A DNA stretch of 64,000 nt from Kudoa neothunni (taxonomy: Eukaryota; Cnidaria). The position numbers and the translations under genes are program-made. This document shows positions 45,526 to 59,619 of the stretch, piece by piece. Each line of letters opens with the position of its first letter. The stretch's first letter is position 1. The notes beneath the pieces are model-generated. The model was not told the DNA's origin, searched no databases, and was given only the letters and a program-made list of their open reading frames with translations. The stretch is from positions 4,712,001 to 4,776,000 of the forward strand of contig OZ199839.1 in assembly GCA_964304625.1 (NCBI GenBank), in the 5' to 3' direction.

Positions 45526-48500
45526 CTACAAGTACAGGTAAACAAAATTATTAATGGAGAAAATACAATATTTTTTGACTATTTTCTCCTTTCTGGTTTC
45601 GGCAAAATGTAATTTTTCGGAGGCTTTGGACAGATATCTTTTTTCATCCCAGTCCACGGTTCGACCACGTTCCAATTCTGCAATTGCGATATGAGCAGGT
45701 TTAAATAACGCGTTTCTTATTGCTATGTACAAAAAATCTGGAATGACAGTGATAAAAGAGATAGGAATGGTGAGATAGAACAGCGCCGAGGAGTACAATA
45801 TAGCATCTGCTCCAGACATAATAGGCTCGAAAACCGCTGCCACTGCAGGACGACAGTAAACCGACAAGAAGCCGACCCACATAATTAAACCAGACGCCAC
45901 ACCCAGCAAGGTCATCCACGTCCAAGACGTCAATTCCAAAGCGGCTCGTAAAGTTATCACCACCAGCACATTTGTAAACAAAATAATTCCATACAATGAT
46001 CTAGTGATTGGTAGGCCAGAAGGGTTGAAAACACCCATCGAAAAGGAATTATAAAGCAGAAAAAATAGTGATGCAGCGTGAAGATAACCGGCCAAAATCC
46101 AAAAGATCAGTTTTCTCATTGTAAAAATATATCCTTTTTGACTGGTGGCATATAGACGTGGTATATTTACAAAAGCTTTCGACGATACAGGCTGGTCTAG
46201 CAGGCCAAATGCAAAAGGTGGAAGTGACGTGAAACACTAAAAAAACATAAACGTATATTGGATTCAATTGGTGAAAGACGTGGGTTGGTTGATGTAAGAA
46301 ATACGAAATACCGTGTTAAAAAGGATAGAAGCAGCAGGTGAGAAGAGCAATGTAGCAGAAAACTTATCGTAAAAACTATAGAACAACTAAAAATTAATCA
46401 TGATTCTCAACTGCAACCGACAACTGTAATTTTTTATAAAAATATACGGAAATTTGACTAAAAACGATGTTTTTATAGTAGCAAAAATAAATTGTTGTGC
46501 ATAGACGACGATAACTCAAAGCACCGTGATACAACATCAAACGTCTAAGATGGGAGAATTGAGTGATGACAAAATCAGAACAGTTTGCCGCTTGCATTCC
46601 TTCGTTTCCACTAATACCAACCCCCACATTGGCTGCTTGTATCATACTGCAATCATTTCCACCGTCGCCGATCGCAAGTGTGACAATATTGTTAACATTT
46701 CTTTTGATCATGAGAACAACTTGTTGTTTTTGTAGTGGAGATACACTATTGGTAGGTGGTTATGATAGAAAAAATTGGCTGGGAAATAGTAACTTACCGG
46801 CAACATATGACAGCTGAACAACTGACAGAAACATCAATAAACAACTCAACACATGATGGCTCAAACAGAAGACTTAGGGTCTAAATGTGCGATGCAAAAC
46901 ACTAATTAATAATTGTATAGATATTCCCTAAATACCGATCCAGGTATAACCAATGCAAAGTCCTACATGTAGACATTCAACTGTGGCACAAAAACGACGG
47001 AAAAAGTTTACTAATGATTTTGTTGGATTGATTCGCTTGCCGTTAGTAGCCTTCCTTACATTGATAATTTTTTCTTCAATGATATCTTCAAGGGCGCGTT
47101 TACATTCTGACACGGAGTTACAGTTTAAAACTTTGACATCGGTCGTATCCTTAAGTAAGTTTGTAGAATATCCTATTTTGTTGTAATTTTGATATTGAGG
47201 AAGGAGGTAAAATTGAAAACAAACCTATATTTATTGCGGTTTCAGTACGATCCCCAGTTAACATCCATATTCGAATATTGGCATCACTCAGGGTGTGAAT
47301 GGTTGCCGGAACATCGTTTTGTAACTCATCGAGAATGGCTGTTGCACCCATAAGTTTCAAATCTTTTTCAATTAGATCATAAACTGTTGATAATTGTTCC
47401 GCGCGATCCTCCATTAGTGTCGATGCAATGAAATGACGCTTAGACCAGTCTTCGTATTCAAGTTCATCAATCATTCTATATGCAATACACAGTGTACGTA
47501 ATCCTAGATAAAACAGCGTTATTAGACTATCTCTGGTAGCTGGCGGCTAATGGTACCAATTTTTGCAAAATCTTCCAAGTGACTATAGGTAAGACCTTCA
47601 CAGGTCTGAAAATTTTTGTCCAACAAATTAAAAATAACAGAGTCCTAAGAAATTTAAAAAAAAGAAACCATTCATGAGAAAATAATCCAATTTACTGCGC
47701 CTTTGCAAAGCAGATATATTTTCCCTTTGGGACTTTTCACAATGACAGACATTCTTTTACGTTCACTGGTAAACTCAAGACTATTTAATGTAGCCCAAGT
47801 TTCTTCGACACCAAACTAAATCAATTTCAATTGTTTCACACAACAGAAAAGATTATCCATCTGGAGAATTGAGGCATACTCTAGAAAATGTCACCGAATC
47901 TTGAGTTCTCGAAATAAACTCATAGCCACAAGCGTAGGCTCCCATAACCAAGGAGGTTTCGTCAGGCGAAGTGGATTGTAGGTTGAGTTTAGGTACAGAG
48001 TCATCATAAACACCGTCACAGCTTGTTTTAGATGATTTGCAGAAATCAGCTTTAACTGGAACCACCGTATTGCAAAGTACAAGATGTTCAAAAAATAGTT
48101 TCACTTCTTCAACCTGGTTATTATCGAAATCCTTAATATTCACACACAAAACCCAACAAATAGTCACATCTGCATCTCTTTTTAACTCGTCAATACCACA
48201 ATTATCCATGTCATATATTTTTCCGTTGATTGATAGCGAATTAAGTTTCATTACATTTTTTGTTAGAGTCCCAGTTTTATCCGAGAATATATAATTTATC
48301 TAATCGATTCCAACTTAGCTAGGCATTTATTATTGATATGTATACTTGACCAAGATCTTCAATAATTGATGAAGTTTTCACCGAAGCATATGTATTCTTT
48401 TGTCGGTCATACATTTTTTTATCCTAAACATCATCTATCAAGCACAAAACCAAACTACATCCAATTACGCAGTTGATAAAATAGGCTTGAAAAAATTTAA

Positions 48501-50424
48501 CAAACTCTATAGTGACACTGAGACTGATGGGAATTATCAGGTGGAATGCAATCAGATAGGTCAAAAATGACCAATAAAAGGTGTAATTGGAGACATCTGT
48601 TAACAACGCTAATACAGCTGAACTATAAATACAACCGGCTTACTTGAATAGAATAGATACCAATGGTTTTTAGATTGTATGTTAAATACAAAATAATGGG
48701 ACACCGTGGTTATTAATGTGAGCGACAGTAAAATACTAATCAAAACAAGCATATAATAGTTAGTCATCACTTCCATTTTGGATTTTTTGATAGGGGCAAC
48801 AGAGGAATTCATCATGAGTTTGGTTTCACTACCAGAGTACACAATGCATCCAATAATCCATTCAGTATTTTTTAAAACACAACCGCGGAACGCAGTATTA
48901 TCACCATTCAGTGGCATTTCACTAAAGATTCACCTCAGTTTTGTACATTCGAGAAATAACAAGCTACCGGTTAGACCCAACCCTTATTTTTCCATTAAAA
49001 GAATACAGCTTGTTGTTAGGTAAATCACAACTGATTGTGGCTCGAAGTGATTTTAATTTTTCACAGCTGTTCATTTCCGAGGTTGATTGAACAGCCTATT
49101 TTCTTCGTAAAATCTATTCCAATTTCAGATGAATAACCTGTCGAATTTTGTAATTGGCTTCGCCATCCAAGTTAGCAGTTTCAATGTAACATATTCCTTG
49201 ACTTTCACTATAAAAAAATATTATCATTAAATGTAGTTTTGTTACAAATATTTGGATTAGTATATTTTCAACAATAAAACTTAATTGAGATTTAGATAAA
49301 GAGATTATGCTTCGAATACGTATTTTATTAAGGCAATGAAGACGTAAAACTTAGTTCAAACAAATTATTGTTGGCAGAGACATCAATAATAATTATAAAG
49401 AGTTTGTTAAATATAGAGAATAGTCAATACAAATAAATAACTTTAAAAATCTTGTTAGATTAATCTGCTTGCATAATAAGTAAATAACACATTTTAATCG
49501 AAATATTATTCCCCCCAGTTACCACGGAGTAGAAACTTTTTATGTAAACACAAAAACCTCCCTGAAGCAACGGAAATAATACCCATTTCTTAATATCGCT
49601 TAAGACCAATCTAAAGCTTGTTAAAATACAGGAATATATTAAAATTTAATTTATGAATATGTAAAGAAACTCTAGGGTGAATTAAATTACCTAGTAGAAA
49701 TGAGGACAAGATCTGCAGGAACCATTTCTTCATTCTTCACCATAACGATATCTCCAACATGTAGTTGTTGGCAATTGACCGATGTCCATGTATCCCTTAG
49801 AACTTAAAAAAAGATGTAAGTTCATCCCCTAAAAATTCAGTTACCAAGGCATTTAGTTGTATTGGTTTTTCGATCGAATCTTCTTCGTTTCTAGGCAAAT
49901 TAAAAAAAAATTGCTGCAAAAGAAAATACCACATCTTCAATGATTTCTTTACAAGCCGATACAGAAAATACAAAAAGTAAAGGTGCAATTGTGCTGTAGC
50001 GACCAACTGGTGAAATTCCAGGAATTTGCTAAAGAACAGTAAAATTTATTATTGATTAAGGATAAAAAAGGTTTGAATTACTTGGATAAGCGCCAACGTC
50101 AGGAAGAACACGTTGGAAACTTTGGTGAACTGTTCAAAGAGAAATTTTGGTAAAAATGTAAAAAAGTTATATTTCGTTGTGCTATTTTGATTGAAAAAAG
50201 ATTATTATTGTGCGTGTAATCAAGCGAAACATTTACCTTATACCATTGGAGCAAAATTTTGATTTATCGGTATCATTTACTATTATTTGTCTGAATTGCT
50301 CATTTGTGCTGGGAACTCCATGAATAATATTGCTCGCTTGTCTCAAATGGCGTATGACGACAGATGAAATTGTCCTTTGATTTTTTACGTTTCCTGGATT
50401 ATCACTCATTGTACTCTTCCGCAA
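45526..50424 (-). CDS. P4-ATPase (phospholipid flippase), gene 2 of tandem pair
   Basis: Paralogue of the gene at 36546-41412, same strand and same motif order. Starts at 50424 (or the second Met, MSDNPGN) and ends at 45526. Early exons: 50424-50237, 50181-50082 (helix 1 region [21 protein letters not shown]), 50028 to about 49932 ([18 protein letters not shown]). Then [10 protein letters not shown] (about 49180-49150; gene 1 and most family members have DGET), [13 protein letters not shown] (about 48545-48510), DKTGT (48267-48281), [21 protein letters not shown] (about 47980-47920), [10 protein letters not shown] (about 47785), [12 protein letters not shown] (about 47255-47225), [12 protein letters not shown] and [18 protein letters not shown] (about 46740-46620), and C-terminal helices to [14 protein letters not shown]. 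The Thr-to-Ala change in DGET is notable, but the Glu needed for dephosphorylation is kept. No break was seen in the exons checked. Confidence 0.92.
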
Positions 50425-52300
50425 CTCATCCGCTAATGAAAAATATCACTCCTGGGACACACTTTAATCTTTAAGAATGAATGATTCAAAGTCACAGAGC
50501 AGTCAAATTGAAACAATACTTTATGTAGCACGATTAACAGTTTAATAATTCACTCGGATCAAAAAGTGCTAATAATAAATCGATCAATCGGGTTACAATC
50601 GGAAATAGGATTAATTTGATGATCCATATGACGACCATATTCAAACGTAGCGCGTCGGCCTTTTATTTATATTTGAATGAGAATCATCTTAATTTTTGTT
50701 TATTTAGATTTCCAATGAAACTTTCCATTTAAATGTTACTTCTACGTATCATTCACAAGACATGAAACAACTTATGTTGATCCGAACAAATTTTGACCCC
50801 TTACTTCATTTTTTACAAATACGACTATTACTTCTTATTTACACAATGGTAGCATCATTATAACGAGTTAATCGCTAACAACGAATAGCACATAATCCCA
50901 TAAGTTTGCACACTTATTCAATTGAATCAAAAATAAGATTAAGGATAAGAAGAATTCCAAGCTATTAATCAAACGTTTTGTTTAGTTTCGGACACAAAAT
51001 TATAAATATATGATGAGAAATATTTAAGCCAAACATGATTGTGCCACTTTCATAAGGATCTACGCCATACCAAAAATTGTACTCCCCTTAACCAATTATG
51101 GCAACGCCTCTATATTGCGTAAGTTACGAGATCAATAGAAGATTACGCTGTATTAAGTATAAATGTGAACGCTATAGTCCAGAATTTTGCCTAGAGTATC
51201 ACGCGATTTTATTATATTATTCTTAATATCTAGAATTGCATCTATGGCAGGGCATAAGGAAGAGTGTTTACAGATTTACTTTATTGGTTTCCTTTTTACG
51301 TGCAAGTGATAGATTCTTTTAGAAACTAGCGCGAAATTCCATCCGTGCTTTGTTTGATCATGGGTTATGGGATTTTTAATTCGTTAGTTTTTATTTAAAT
51401 GATTAAATCTCAAGCTAAAATATATTTAAAGTATAAGAAACCCCGTTAAATTTTATTTTTCCTAATTCCTTGATGCATTTTCAAGTTTGTTATTGTTTTT
51501 TCCACATTAGTCAATTGTATTTATCCAAACATGCTTAAATTTTGTATCAAACTACGAAAATTATAAAGAAAAATAATCAGTATTTTTAAGTTTATTTTAT
51601 CAACTATTGAAATACATAACGACTTTTTATGAATAACCTAAATAACGATGACAACAAATAAATTTAATAAAACCATTAAGTAAACTAAAGTATTTTATCA
51701 TTTTGTAATTTTGAGAAGTTTTCCAAATTAATTCAAATTTTACAGCTATAAAATTGAAGTTAAGACTATAAATTATAAGCCAAGAAATATATAAAAATGA
51801 AGATGATGCCTTATAACTAGGGCATGTAATTTTCGACATCTATTTTTTCCCAAATCGACGGTTTTTATCGACCGAGATAAAAAAAAATTTAATTCGACTT
51901 TTATCAACATTTATTTTAGAACAAAATTATAATTTACAAAAAAATGGATTGTAGAATTTTAATTTTAGTTATAATGGACCATTAAAATCGAGTATTTAGA
52001 GCATTGTTGGGCGCCCATCACAAAGATTGACCTTTCTTTTCCAAATATATTTCACAATCTTGAGAAACTCCTTCAGCATCACTGGAGGAAACTGGTAGAA
52101 TCAATGTATCTTCAAAATCAATAAGGAGGACAAGCATTCCACATCTTATTTTAGGAACCAATATTTAAGGGTCGAGTTGAATCTTTTATCATTTTACATA
52201 ACCAGGACATGCAATTTTCGACGCTTTTGAGCATAAAGGAGATTATACATAGATCTACGCAAACATCTCTATGACGTAAAAAACACAAATCAACTCTTAA
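50425..52300. other. Upstream of P4-ATPase gene 2; no gene seen
   Basis: About 1.9 kb of AT-rich sequence. Two similar short stretches (GCATGTAATTTTCGAC near 51823 and ACATGCAATTTTCGAC near 52205) suggest debris of a dispersed repeat. Confidence 0.5.
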
Positions 52301-53099
52301 TAGGTGACCTTGGGCTCCACGAGCCCCCCTGAGAAGTAAATTGAACATAATTCATTAAACAAAATTTTTAGCGTTTTTCCCCACGTAAATTGTTAAAATT
52401 TTGTTTTACATCTAGTTATAAATTTTCAATGAATTCGAAATTTTTTACTTTAAGCCGATGTGCATCTAAAAAGGATTATGACAATAGCAATGTGCGTTAT
52501 TTTATTTTAAAGTTAATCTCACAATTGCGCACATAAGTGTATCAATATCAGGTTCGAATTTCCCAAATCAATTATCTACTGACAAATTATCGATATGGCT
52601 GCTTTTAATTCATTTATTGTCTTTTCAAAGAATTTCGGAATATTTGAAAGATAACCCTAATTGCCGATAACAATTTTTAATGGACTTATCCTCTTCGTTG
52701 ATTGTAAGACACCAGAAGAGAAGAGCTGACGACCAAAAAAATTGGATGTTAACCCTCCCTCAAGCGTTCTCTTGGAGCATTAGGACTTGAATTCAATGAG
52801 AATAACATGCCAATTACGGAAAATAGCAATATAAATGCCCGGAAACGATCTAGTTTATGTCCTACATGCATCATAAGACGGATCAAACAATTATGCGATG
52901 GGTGTAACTACATTATATGTAACGATCATTCAATAAAAACAATTACCTGTTTGAGTTTTCCTAACAATAAATTATTTATTGTATATCACGCATTTTTTAT
53001 CGAGCAATAACGTCTTAAGTATGCAAATACAGCTTAAAATATAATCCAATAAAGGATAGAAATTAATCCGGGTGGGCTCGTCGAACCCAAGGTCACCTG
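52301..53099 (+). mobile_element. Short nonautonomous piggyBac, 799 bp
   Basis: TTAA 52297-52300 and 53100-53103 flank inverted repeats TAGGTGACCTTGGGCTCCAC (left) and, on the minus strand, CAGGTGACCTTGGGTTCGAC (right). Only the C-terminal zinc tail of the transposase survives (52807-53010, SSLCPTCIIRRIKQLCDGCN then CNDH), so this is an internally deleted copy. Its ends share CCTTGGGCTCC with those of the larger element at 60198-62541. Confidence 0.88.
52807..53010 (+). pseudogene. piggyBac C-terminal cysteine-rich domain remnant
   Basis: Pattern CPTC...CDGC...CNDH preceded by a basic KRSS matches the zinc-binding tail that piggyBac transposases use to bind their ends. The rest of the protein is absent. 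Confidence 0.75.
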
Positions 53100-53129
53100 T
53101 TAAGGATTAATGTTGTTAGAATTATATTA

Positions 53130-53860
53130 CAGTAATGCAGGGATATTGCTTAGCAGGGGTACTACGCACTTTATGGTATTATGGCAATATTTCCTAATAA
53201 AAATACCCAATTTTGTTATGTATTATAATAAACATTTAAAAATATTTGACCGAGCAAAATTATTATTAAAAATATAGTCTAGAGTCAGAGAAAATTTGGC
53301 TGCATGCTTACTGCGCATTTCATGGATAATGCACACTAAAAATCCCCCAATTAAATCCAACATGGTTAGTACGCAGTTAAGAAATCTTGGAAAGTATCAA
53401 TATTTAGATGATTAAGTTAAAATAATAAAATATTATGATAGAATTAAAAAAGAACAGTATTCTGAAAGATTGTGACACTGGGCGCCTAGAACACAGCAGG
53501 GAAACCTTAAGAAAAGATAATTTCAACCTTTTAGATTCTTGGGTTAATGAATGGATGAAGCTAATGGGATCACGTAATATCGAATTTTCTCAGGACGATA
53601 TAATTAAAAAAACCTACGATTATTCATATGAAATTAAAAACAATTTCTATAGTTGATGGAGGTTGGTTTCAAGGATTTTCTTCAAGAGTTGCACTAAAAA
53701 TAGCAAATCATAGATGAATCCAAAAGTGTTGTTCTTGGAAGTTTCTTCTTGGAGCGATCAACAGTTAAAGTTGATCGAAAATTATGATCAAAAAGATATT
53801 TTTGATTTGGATGAAACTGGACTATTTTACCAGAAAAGGAAAGGTAAAATATCATTTAAA
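53130..53860 (+). mobile_element. Tigger fragment
   Basis: TA then CAGTAATGCAGGGAT (53130 onward) looks like a Tigger left end. The protein fragment 53435-53656 (NFNLLDSWVNEWMKLMGSRN) is the second DNA-binding domain, followed after frame breaks by GGWFQGFSSRVALKIANH and the first catalytic motif DIFDLDETGLFYQKRKGK (about 53795-53850). The catalytic domain beyond the first Asp and the right end are missing. Confidence 0.75.
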
Positions 53861-54426
53861 TTTACATCTCAATGTGAAATTTAATGTATGGTTAAGCATT
53901 CGTGATTTTTTGTATTAAAAATTTCTTGCCGATGTTTCGTTAAACTAAAGATCAACAAAGAAAAATGTCTATATTTTTTTATTAAGCACAATTATTTACA
54001 ATTTTTTAATAAAACTAACGTATGTATATCACAATATCTAATTTAAATATAAAATTTCGTAGTGAAATTAGATTTGAAATTGCAATTTTTGTTAAATTAA
54101 ATAATCAAAGTTTTGCTTTTTTTATGTTTGTTAACAATTTTAAATCTGTGCAACCCCCATAAAAACAAAATATAATATTAAAATTTGGAAAGTTACCTAT
54201 GATTTTCGCATTACAGCAAATAAAAACAAATATATGCATAAAAATTAATGTAAATTTTATTTCTATTTTTCATGAATTATTTTGAAATTCTAGGTTCAAC
54301 TTTGGTCAACGCTATTCTCATGTCATCACCACATTTAAGCCTGTTTCTTTTTTTTTGGTTTTAATATCCACTAAAACCAAGAATGATTGTTCACATAGAT
54401 ATGTTGATGCAAATGGGATGATTAGG
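53861..54426. other. AT-rich stretch, no gene
   Basis: Nothing recognisable between the Tigger fragment and the next piggyBac. Confidence 0.5.
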
Positions 54427-54430
54427 TTAA

Positions 54431-57400
54431 CCCTTCCGGTACCAACTGGGATATTTGAGAGACCCCATATTATCTATTTTGTATCTCAATCCAAAAATCA
54501 GCTTCTGATAGTCTTCAAAATTTCAGAATACATCTATTACTATTATTTCGATATTTTGATGAAAATATTTTTTATAATATAATTAAATATAATGAATAAA
54601 TTCAAAAATAATACTAGAGTTAATTTTTAATGCATCGGATTAGTTTTCTAATGTTACATATTTGTTTTATAAATATTAAAAATAGCTTTATCACTCCGAA
54701 AATTTGATAATATTTGTTCTATTACATGGAAAAATGGTGCGCCTTTCTAAATATTACCCGCTTCGCGGATTAACGAGGATTAATCCGATTAAGCCATGCG
54801 CTTAACATTTCTTGCGGATATTGAGGTAGCAATTGTTAAATGACTTTTTTTGAGGCATCGGCAATATTTAGTATGAGACTAGACCAAACCATTGATGATG
54901 TTGGAAAACTTATTGAGGATTTTTCTTTTGTAGATAATGATAATTGTTCAGAATACGAAATATCTGATTCAGATGATTGTGTTATTAATGATATAGATTG
55001 TGATGAAGATTTTCAAAGCGACGTTAAATTTGCTCAAATAAACCCGAATAATGATTCTATTTTTTCTTCCCCGTCTGGTCTTGAATGGTCCAGAAGAATT
55101 TGTTCGAAAACGAAAACTAAATCACATAACATCGTTACTTCATCCTCAGGCATTTTAGAGGAAGCGAACAATATAACGTCTATTTATGATGCCTTTGAAT
55201 TGTTTATGTCGGGTGATATAATTAATGAGATAGTAAAATACTGCAACAAGTACTGCGAAGAAACTAACCCATAGACACACGCGACAATAACTAAAAATGA
55301 AATAAAAACATTATTTATAGGCATATTAACTATTGCTGAGCGTTCAAATGGTAAGATGCTTGCTCGTAGGAATATGTGGGATGGTAGCTCATTATTCAAA
55401 TAATTTTCTTCCCCACAGTGATGTCCAGAAACAGATTCACTTATCTTTATAGAAGAATCCGTTCCGACGATAAAGCAAATAGAATTTATCGGGTTCAAAT
55501 TACAAATGACAAATTCGAACCTTGCTACCAAATTTTCAATCTATTTAATGAAAATTGCCTGAAATATTATTCACCAGGCACGCATATTACAATGGATGAA
55601 AGGTTAATAAGGTTTAGGGTAAATGTCCGTTTCGGGTATACATGAAAAGCAAGCCCGGACGATTCGGGATCAAACTTTGGGTGGCTGCAGACGTAGAAAC
55701 GTCATACCTATTAAACATTCAACCGTATACTGGGAAGATCGGTGGAACAAGGGAAATAAATCAGGCTGAAAATGTTGTCACAAGACTTGTCTCTCCATTT
55801 TATAGAACTGGCCGAGGAGTGACCGTAGACAACTTTTTTACATCCGTTTCTTTAGCCACGAAACTCTTCAAAGAGAACCTGACATTGACAGGGACAATTA
55901 GGTCGAATAAACGCGATATCCCCAAAGAATTTTTAAAATCGCCACGCCGAGAGGTTTTCTGGTGATCTTTCACATACTTCCTATGTACCCAAAAAGAACT
56001 ATGCGGTCAATATATTGTCTACCGAATTTCATGACTCCTTCAACAGAAGACACATATAGAAAAAGACCAACGGTGATTCTTCACTATAACAAAACCAAAG
56101 GTGGTGTTGATAATGGGGATAAAATGACCCAGTCATACTCCTGTTCGCGACCTACTCGTAGATGGCCACTGAAGATTTTCATGGAAATCATTGATATGGC
56201 TGCGCTGAACGCATATATTATTTGGATCCAAAAAAATTCTGAGCGGAAAAAAATGATCGTAGCAAGCGACAGAAATTTATTCGCGGGTTTGCCATATAAT
56301 TGGCAACACCCAATGCAGCACATCGTCATGAGAATTCCCATACTCTTCAATCCCACATAAAGTATAGTTTCCAATTTTTTGAAATCTCTACCAATAATTA
56401 CGATTTGACGATATCTGAATCAAATTCCACTTAACAATCAAAGAGAAATAGATGTCATTTTTGTCCTCGGAGGGATAAAAAATCCAGCCTGAGATGTTTC
56501 AACCGCTTCAAATTTGTTTGCATAAAACATATAGTAAAAAGGAATATTATTTATTGTTTGGATTGTACCAATTCATTGGAATAAATCGTGTTAATATATT
56601 TTTTTGGCATATACTTGCAGATTATAAATTATACACAAATTTTCACCAATAATTGAGTGCAGGGTGTCGTTCATTTTACGATCTCTAGTGCATTAACATT
56701 TATGACATATATAATTTAATCTATTATAATAAATAAATTCTACCAAAAGCTCAACACATTTGCAATTTTTGAATTTATGCACAGTCATGCCATTCGGGAT
56801 ACGAAATATCGACCTGTTGAAAAAACGAATAAAATTAATCTCGCTATAGAGGAAAGAATAATTTTTTTTACAAAATAATTCTCTAATTTGAGAAATTTTA
56901 CCAAATATGACTCGTAAAATTAAGAAAAATATCTACATAAAAATAGTGATTCTAATTTCTGTTTTCGCTACTATTTTGCAAATTTTCAAAAATAATAAAA
57001 TAATGACAAGACGAAAGTGATTTCGTTGTACATATAAATATTAAAAATAATTACGTCAAAATATAACAGATGTTGAATATTATTCTTCATGTCTTAAATA
57101 CTGATGCTCAAACAATGCAAACTGAAGTCATTGCGTCATTCATTGTTTAAAAATATTATCATTTTGTGTATTATTCCATGGATGTAGCTATTGACACGGA
57201 AAATAATATTTAGAGGTCACTAATTTTGGATATATTTAATTATTTATATCCCATTGTAGCATTCACAATAACCTTTATATTACTTATCATTCGGACATTT
57301 GCGGATTGCTTTTATTATTTTAAAAGTGAAGTTTTCTGCAGCATATTATACCAATCGCTTCGCTATTACCTGCCAGGAATAATTAAATAGAGCTGATTCT

Positions 57401-57961
57401 AAACGATTAATCTGCACAAAGCTTGTGAGTAAGAGTCACTGAGATTAAAAATTTATATTGAGTAAGCGTACATGCCGTTTATGACTAAATTTTACCGTGT
57501 CTATGTCTATAGCACCTGCCTACTAAAATTTAGGAAATAATATATATCAACATTAGATAATAGGAATCTTCGCTCATATAGCTTAAATTTGATCAAAGCG
57601 GCAACCACATCAATCAATCATTAGCTACGGCTTCACCGACTTTACCGAAAAGCGATGAGTATTTATTTGTTGCGATAGTCATGGTTTGCTCTAATCATTC
57701 ATAATTTTTTGATCATTAATCTTCCATATATCCTGTTTCGGTATAAAACTGATAATATTTGCTATTTATGCTACATTTTTGATGCATTTGTATCATTGTT
57801 CGTGCAATGGTTTTCGTCATGAACAAAATGATTTATGTCTCTAATTTTTGGTGAAATAGTTTTTAGCAGATTGAACAAGTTTAAGGTGTATTTCGGCTAG
57901 GGTACGTTAGTGACCCCAGTTGGTCACCCTCGTTCTGTTATCGTAGTTGGTACAGGAAGGG
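54431..57961 (+). mobile_element. piggyBac transposon, sister of 18676-21092
   Basis: TTAA 54427-54430 and 57962-57965 flank CCCTTCCGGTACCAAC (left) and GTTGGTACAGGAAGGG (right). The right subterminal palindrome GGGT..ACCC (about 57900-57917) and the spacing to the end match the sister. At 3.53 kb it is 1.1 kb longer; the extra lies between the transposase tail (56540) and the right end, is AT-rich and shows no recognised element. Confidence 0.9.
54840..56530 (+). pseudogene. piggyBac transposase, frameshifted
   Basis: Pieces in order: acidic N-terminus 54840-55274 ending NEIVKYCNKYCEETNP, continuing past a stop into the LARRNMWDG-like region; 55418-55645 (DKFEPCYQIFNLFNENC, then MDERLIRFR with the first Asp); 55642-55965 (KPGRFGIKLWVAADVETSYLL, GRGVTVDNFFTSVSLATKL with the second Asp); 55962-56360 (TKGGVDNGDKMTQSYSC with the third Asp, RRWPLKIFMEIIDMAALNAY); cysteine-rich tail RCHFCPRRDKK near 56445-56500. 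About four frame breaks. It keeps the 20 residues between YTGKIGG and GRGVTVDNFF that the sister lacks. Confidence 0.87.
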
Positions 57962-58109
57962 TTAAGGATAGTATTTACAATCAATGGGTAATTTGTTGTT
58001 TGATTACACCAAAAATTAGATAATGTTGAAGTACTGAATAATTGTTGTTGCAGTTTGTTTTATTGTAAAATAATCAATCCATCCAAATGTATATCTTTTA
58101 CATCAGCTG

Positions 58110-59619
58110 ATGATACTGAAAACAGAAATGGTTGTCTTACCCATGTTGGATAGGATATGTCTTTTGGAAAATATCCTTCACGGGATATTTTTAGCTCACT
58201 CAAATGTAAAACAATTGAGTCTTTCACGTTATCGAGTAAAGAAACATCTGCAAACCCATCGATATTTTCAAAATTATTTATTCAATCACCCTGCAAAGGA
58301 AAATTGGCAAAGTTCCCATTTTGTACCCTACGTATCCATAGAACAAATTTTTTAAGAAACCCTAGAATCTCTTCTTCAGCTTTGATTATATTTATTCCAC
58401 CTCCTTGCACTTGAAGATTGAGTTGGTTCAGGGTATTGAAGATATCAGCCATATATGCCAATGTAATAACAAATTTTGCTTTGGAAAAATGTTGGGCATG
58501 TTGATGCTTTCGTCCCCTTTAGAAATATGGCAAGTTCTTCGCGTAATGTGAAAACACGATTTAATACCTTTCCTTAAGACAACCATTGAACATTCGAATG
58601 GTATAAAAGTGTTTCAAAATCCGAGCCCAACTCATTGCATAAATCCTTAAAAATTCTATGATTTAATGCACCTTTTCTCACGTAATTCACACATTCAACA
58701 ACAATATTCAATACAAATTTGAGTTTCGGAGGAAAGGTTTTCATGGCCAACGCATGTCTATGAAGAATACAGTGTGTTATAATTATATGCGGAGCATCAG
58801 CTTTCACTAAAGACCCAAAACCAGAGTTTTTTCCAAGCATGGCAGGAGCACCATCAGTACATATAGCAGACACCATATCCCATGTAAGTTGGTGTTCTTG
58901 GAAAAAGTCATCCACCATTTTTTCATATCAGATGCTCTTGTCGTCTTCTTGAGGCGATTATAGACCAAGTTTTCTTCTTTTATCGAATTTTGGTAGAAAT
59001 ATCTCACAAATACAGAAAGCTGGCACATATCAACAATATCCGTAGTTTCGTCAAGTTGGAGGCTAAATTTTAGTGGGCTTGAAGTCAGATGTTCCAGTAT
59101 TTACCACAGTATATCATTGCTTATATCTATAATTCTGCATCGCACAGTATTATTGGAGAGAGAAACTTGGGAAAATTTAGTTTCGGCGGCCTTACCTAAA
59201 AGGATATTTTCCATTTGCATCGCAGCTGGTTTAACTAATGATTCGCCAATTGTATGAGGCTTTTTTAGTTTTCCGATCAAATATGATATTTCGTAGGATG
59301 CTAGCAAAATTAGTTTGTCAGTTGACACAAAGCCCAGATCAGATAATGATTTCCGTTTGTAACACTAGCGCCACTGCGAGGAATAGGCTCCGACATAAGA
59401 TACAATATCGCTAAAATCTGCAATTGTTGCATTTTTATATTGGCCATTCGCATGAAGCTTCACAAAATGTTCACGTAGTTTTGCAGGAGCGAGGCTAGAA
59501 TTACTTAGCACAGCATTACGGATCCTACACTAGGGGCGCTGACTTTCATTGGCAGGATTTACTACGGTGAAACCATATTCAACATGGTTGTCGGACCACT
59601 TTTTCGTCTTCTTCAGCAT
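58110..59619 (-). pseudogene. hAT transposase with BED finger, in-frame stops
   Basis: ATG 59619 opens MLKKTKKWSDNHVEYGF, with a BED-type zinc finger (PxCRIRNAVLSNSS ... LREHFVKLH) in which a stop replaces the residue before the first Cys. It continues mostly in one frame with stops near 59373 and 59103: LLASYEISYLIGKLKKPHTI, KFSLQLDETTDI (first catalytic Asp), then CTDGAPAMLGKNSGF (second Asp, about 58863) and HCILHRHALAMKTFPPKL, ending SNVQWLS at 58574 followed by a stop; beyond it the sequence is recognisable but badly broken (LREELAIFLK near 58530). The C-terminal dimerisation region is gone. Wording matches ZBED5-type hAT proteins. Confidence 0.85.

Noticed and set aside
58110-58414. Plus-strand ORFs over the hAT 3' part
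   Set aside because: Complement of the decayed hAT transposase frame.
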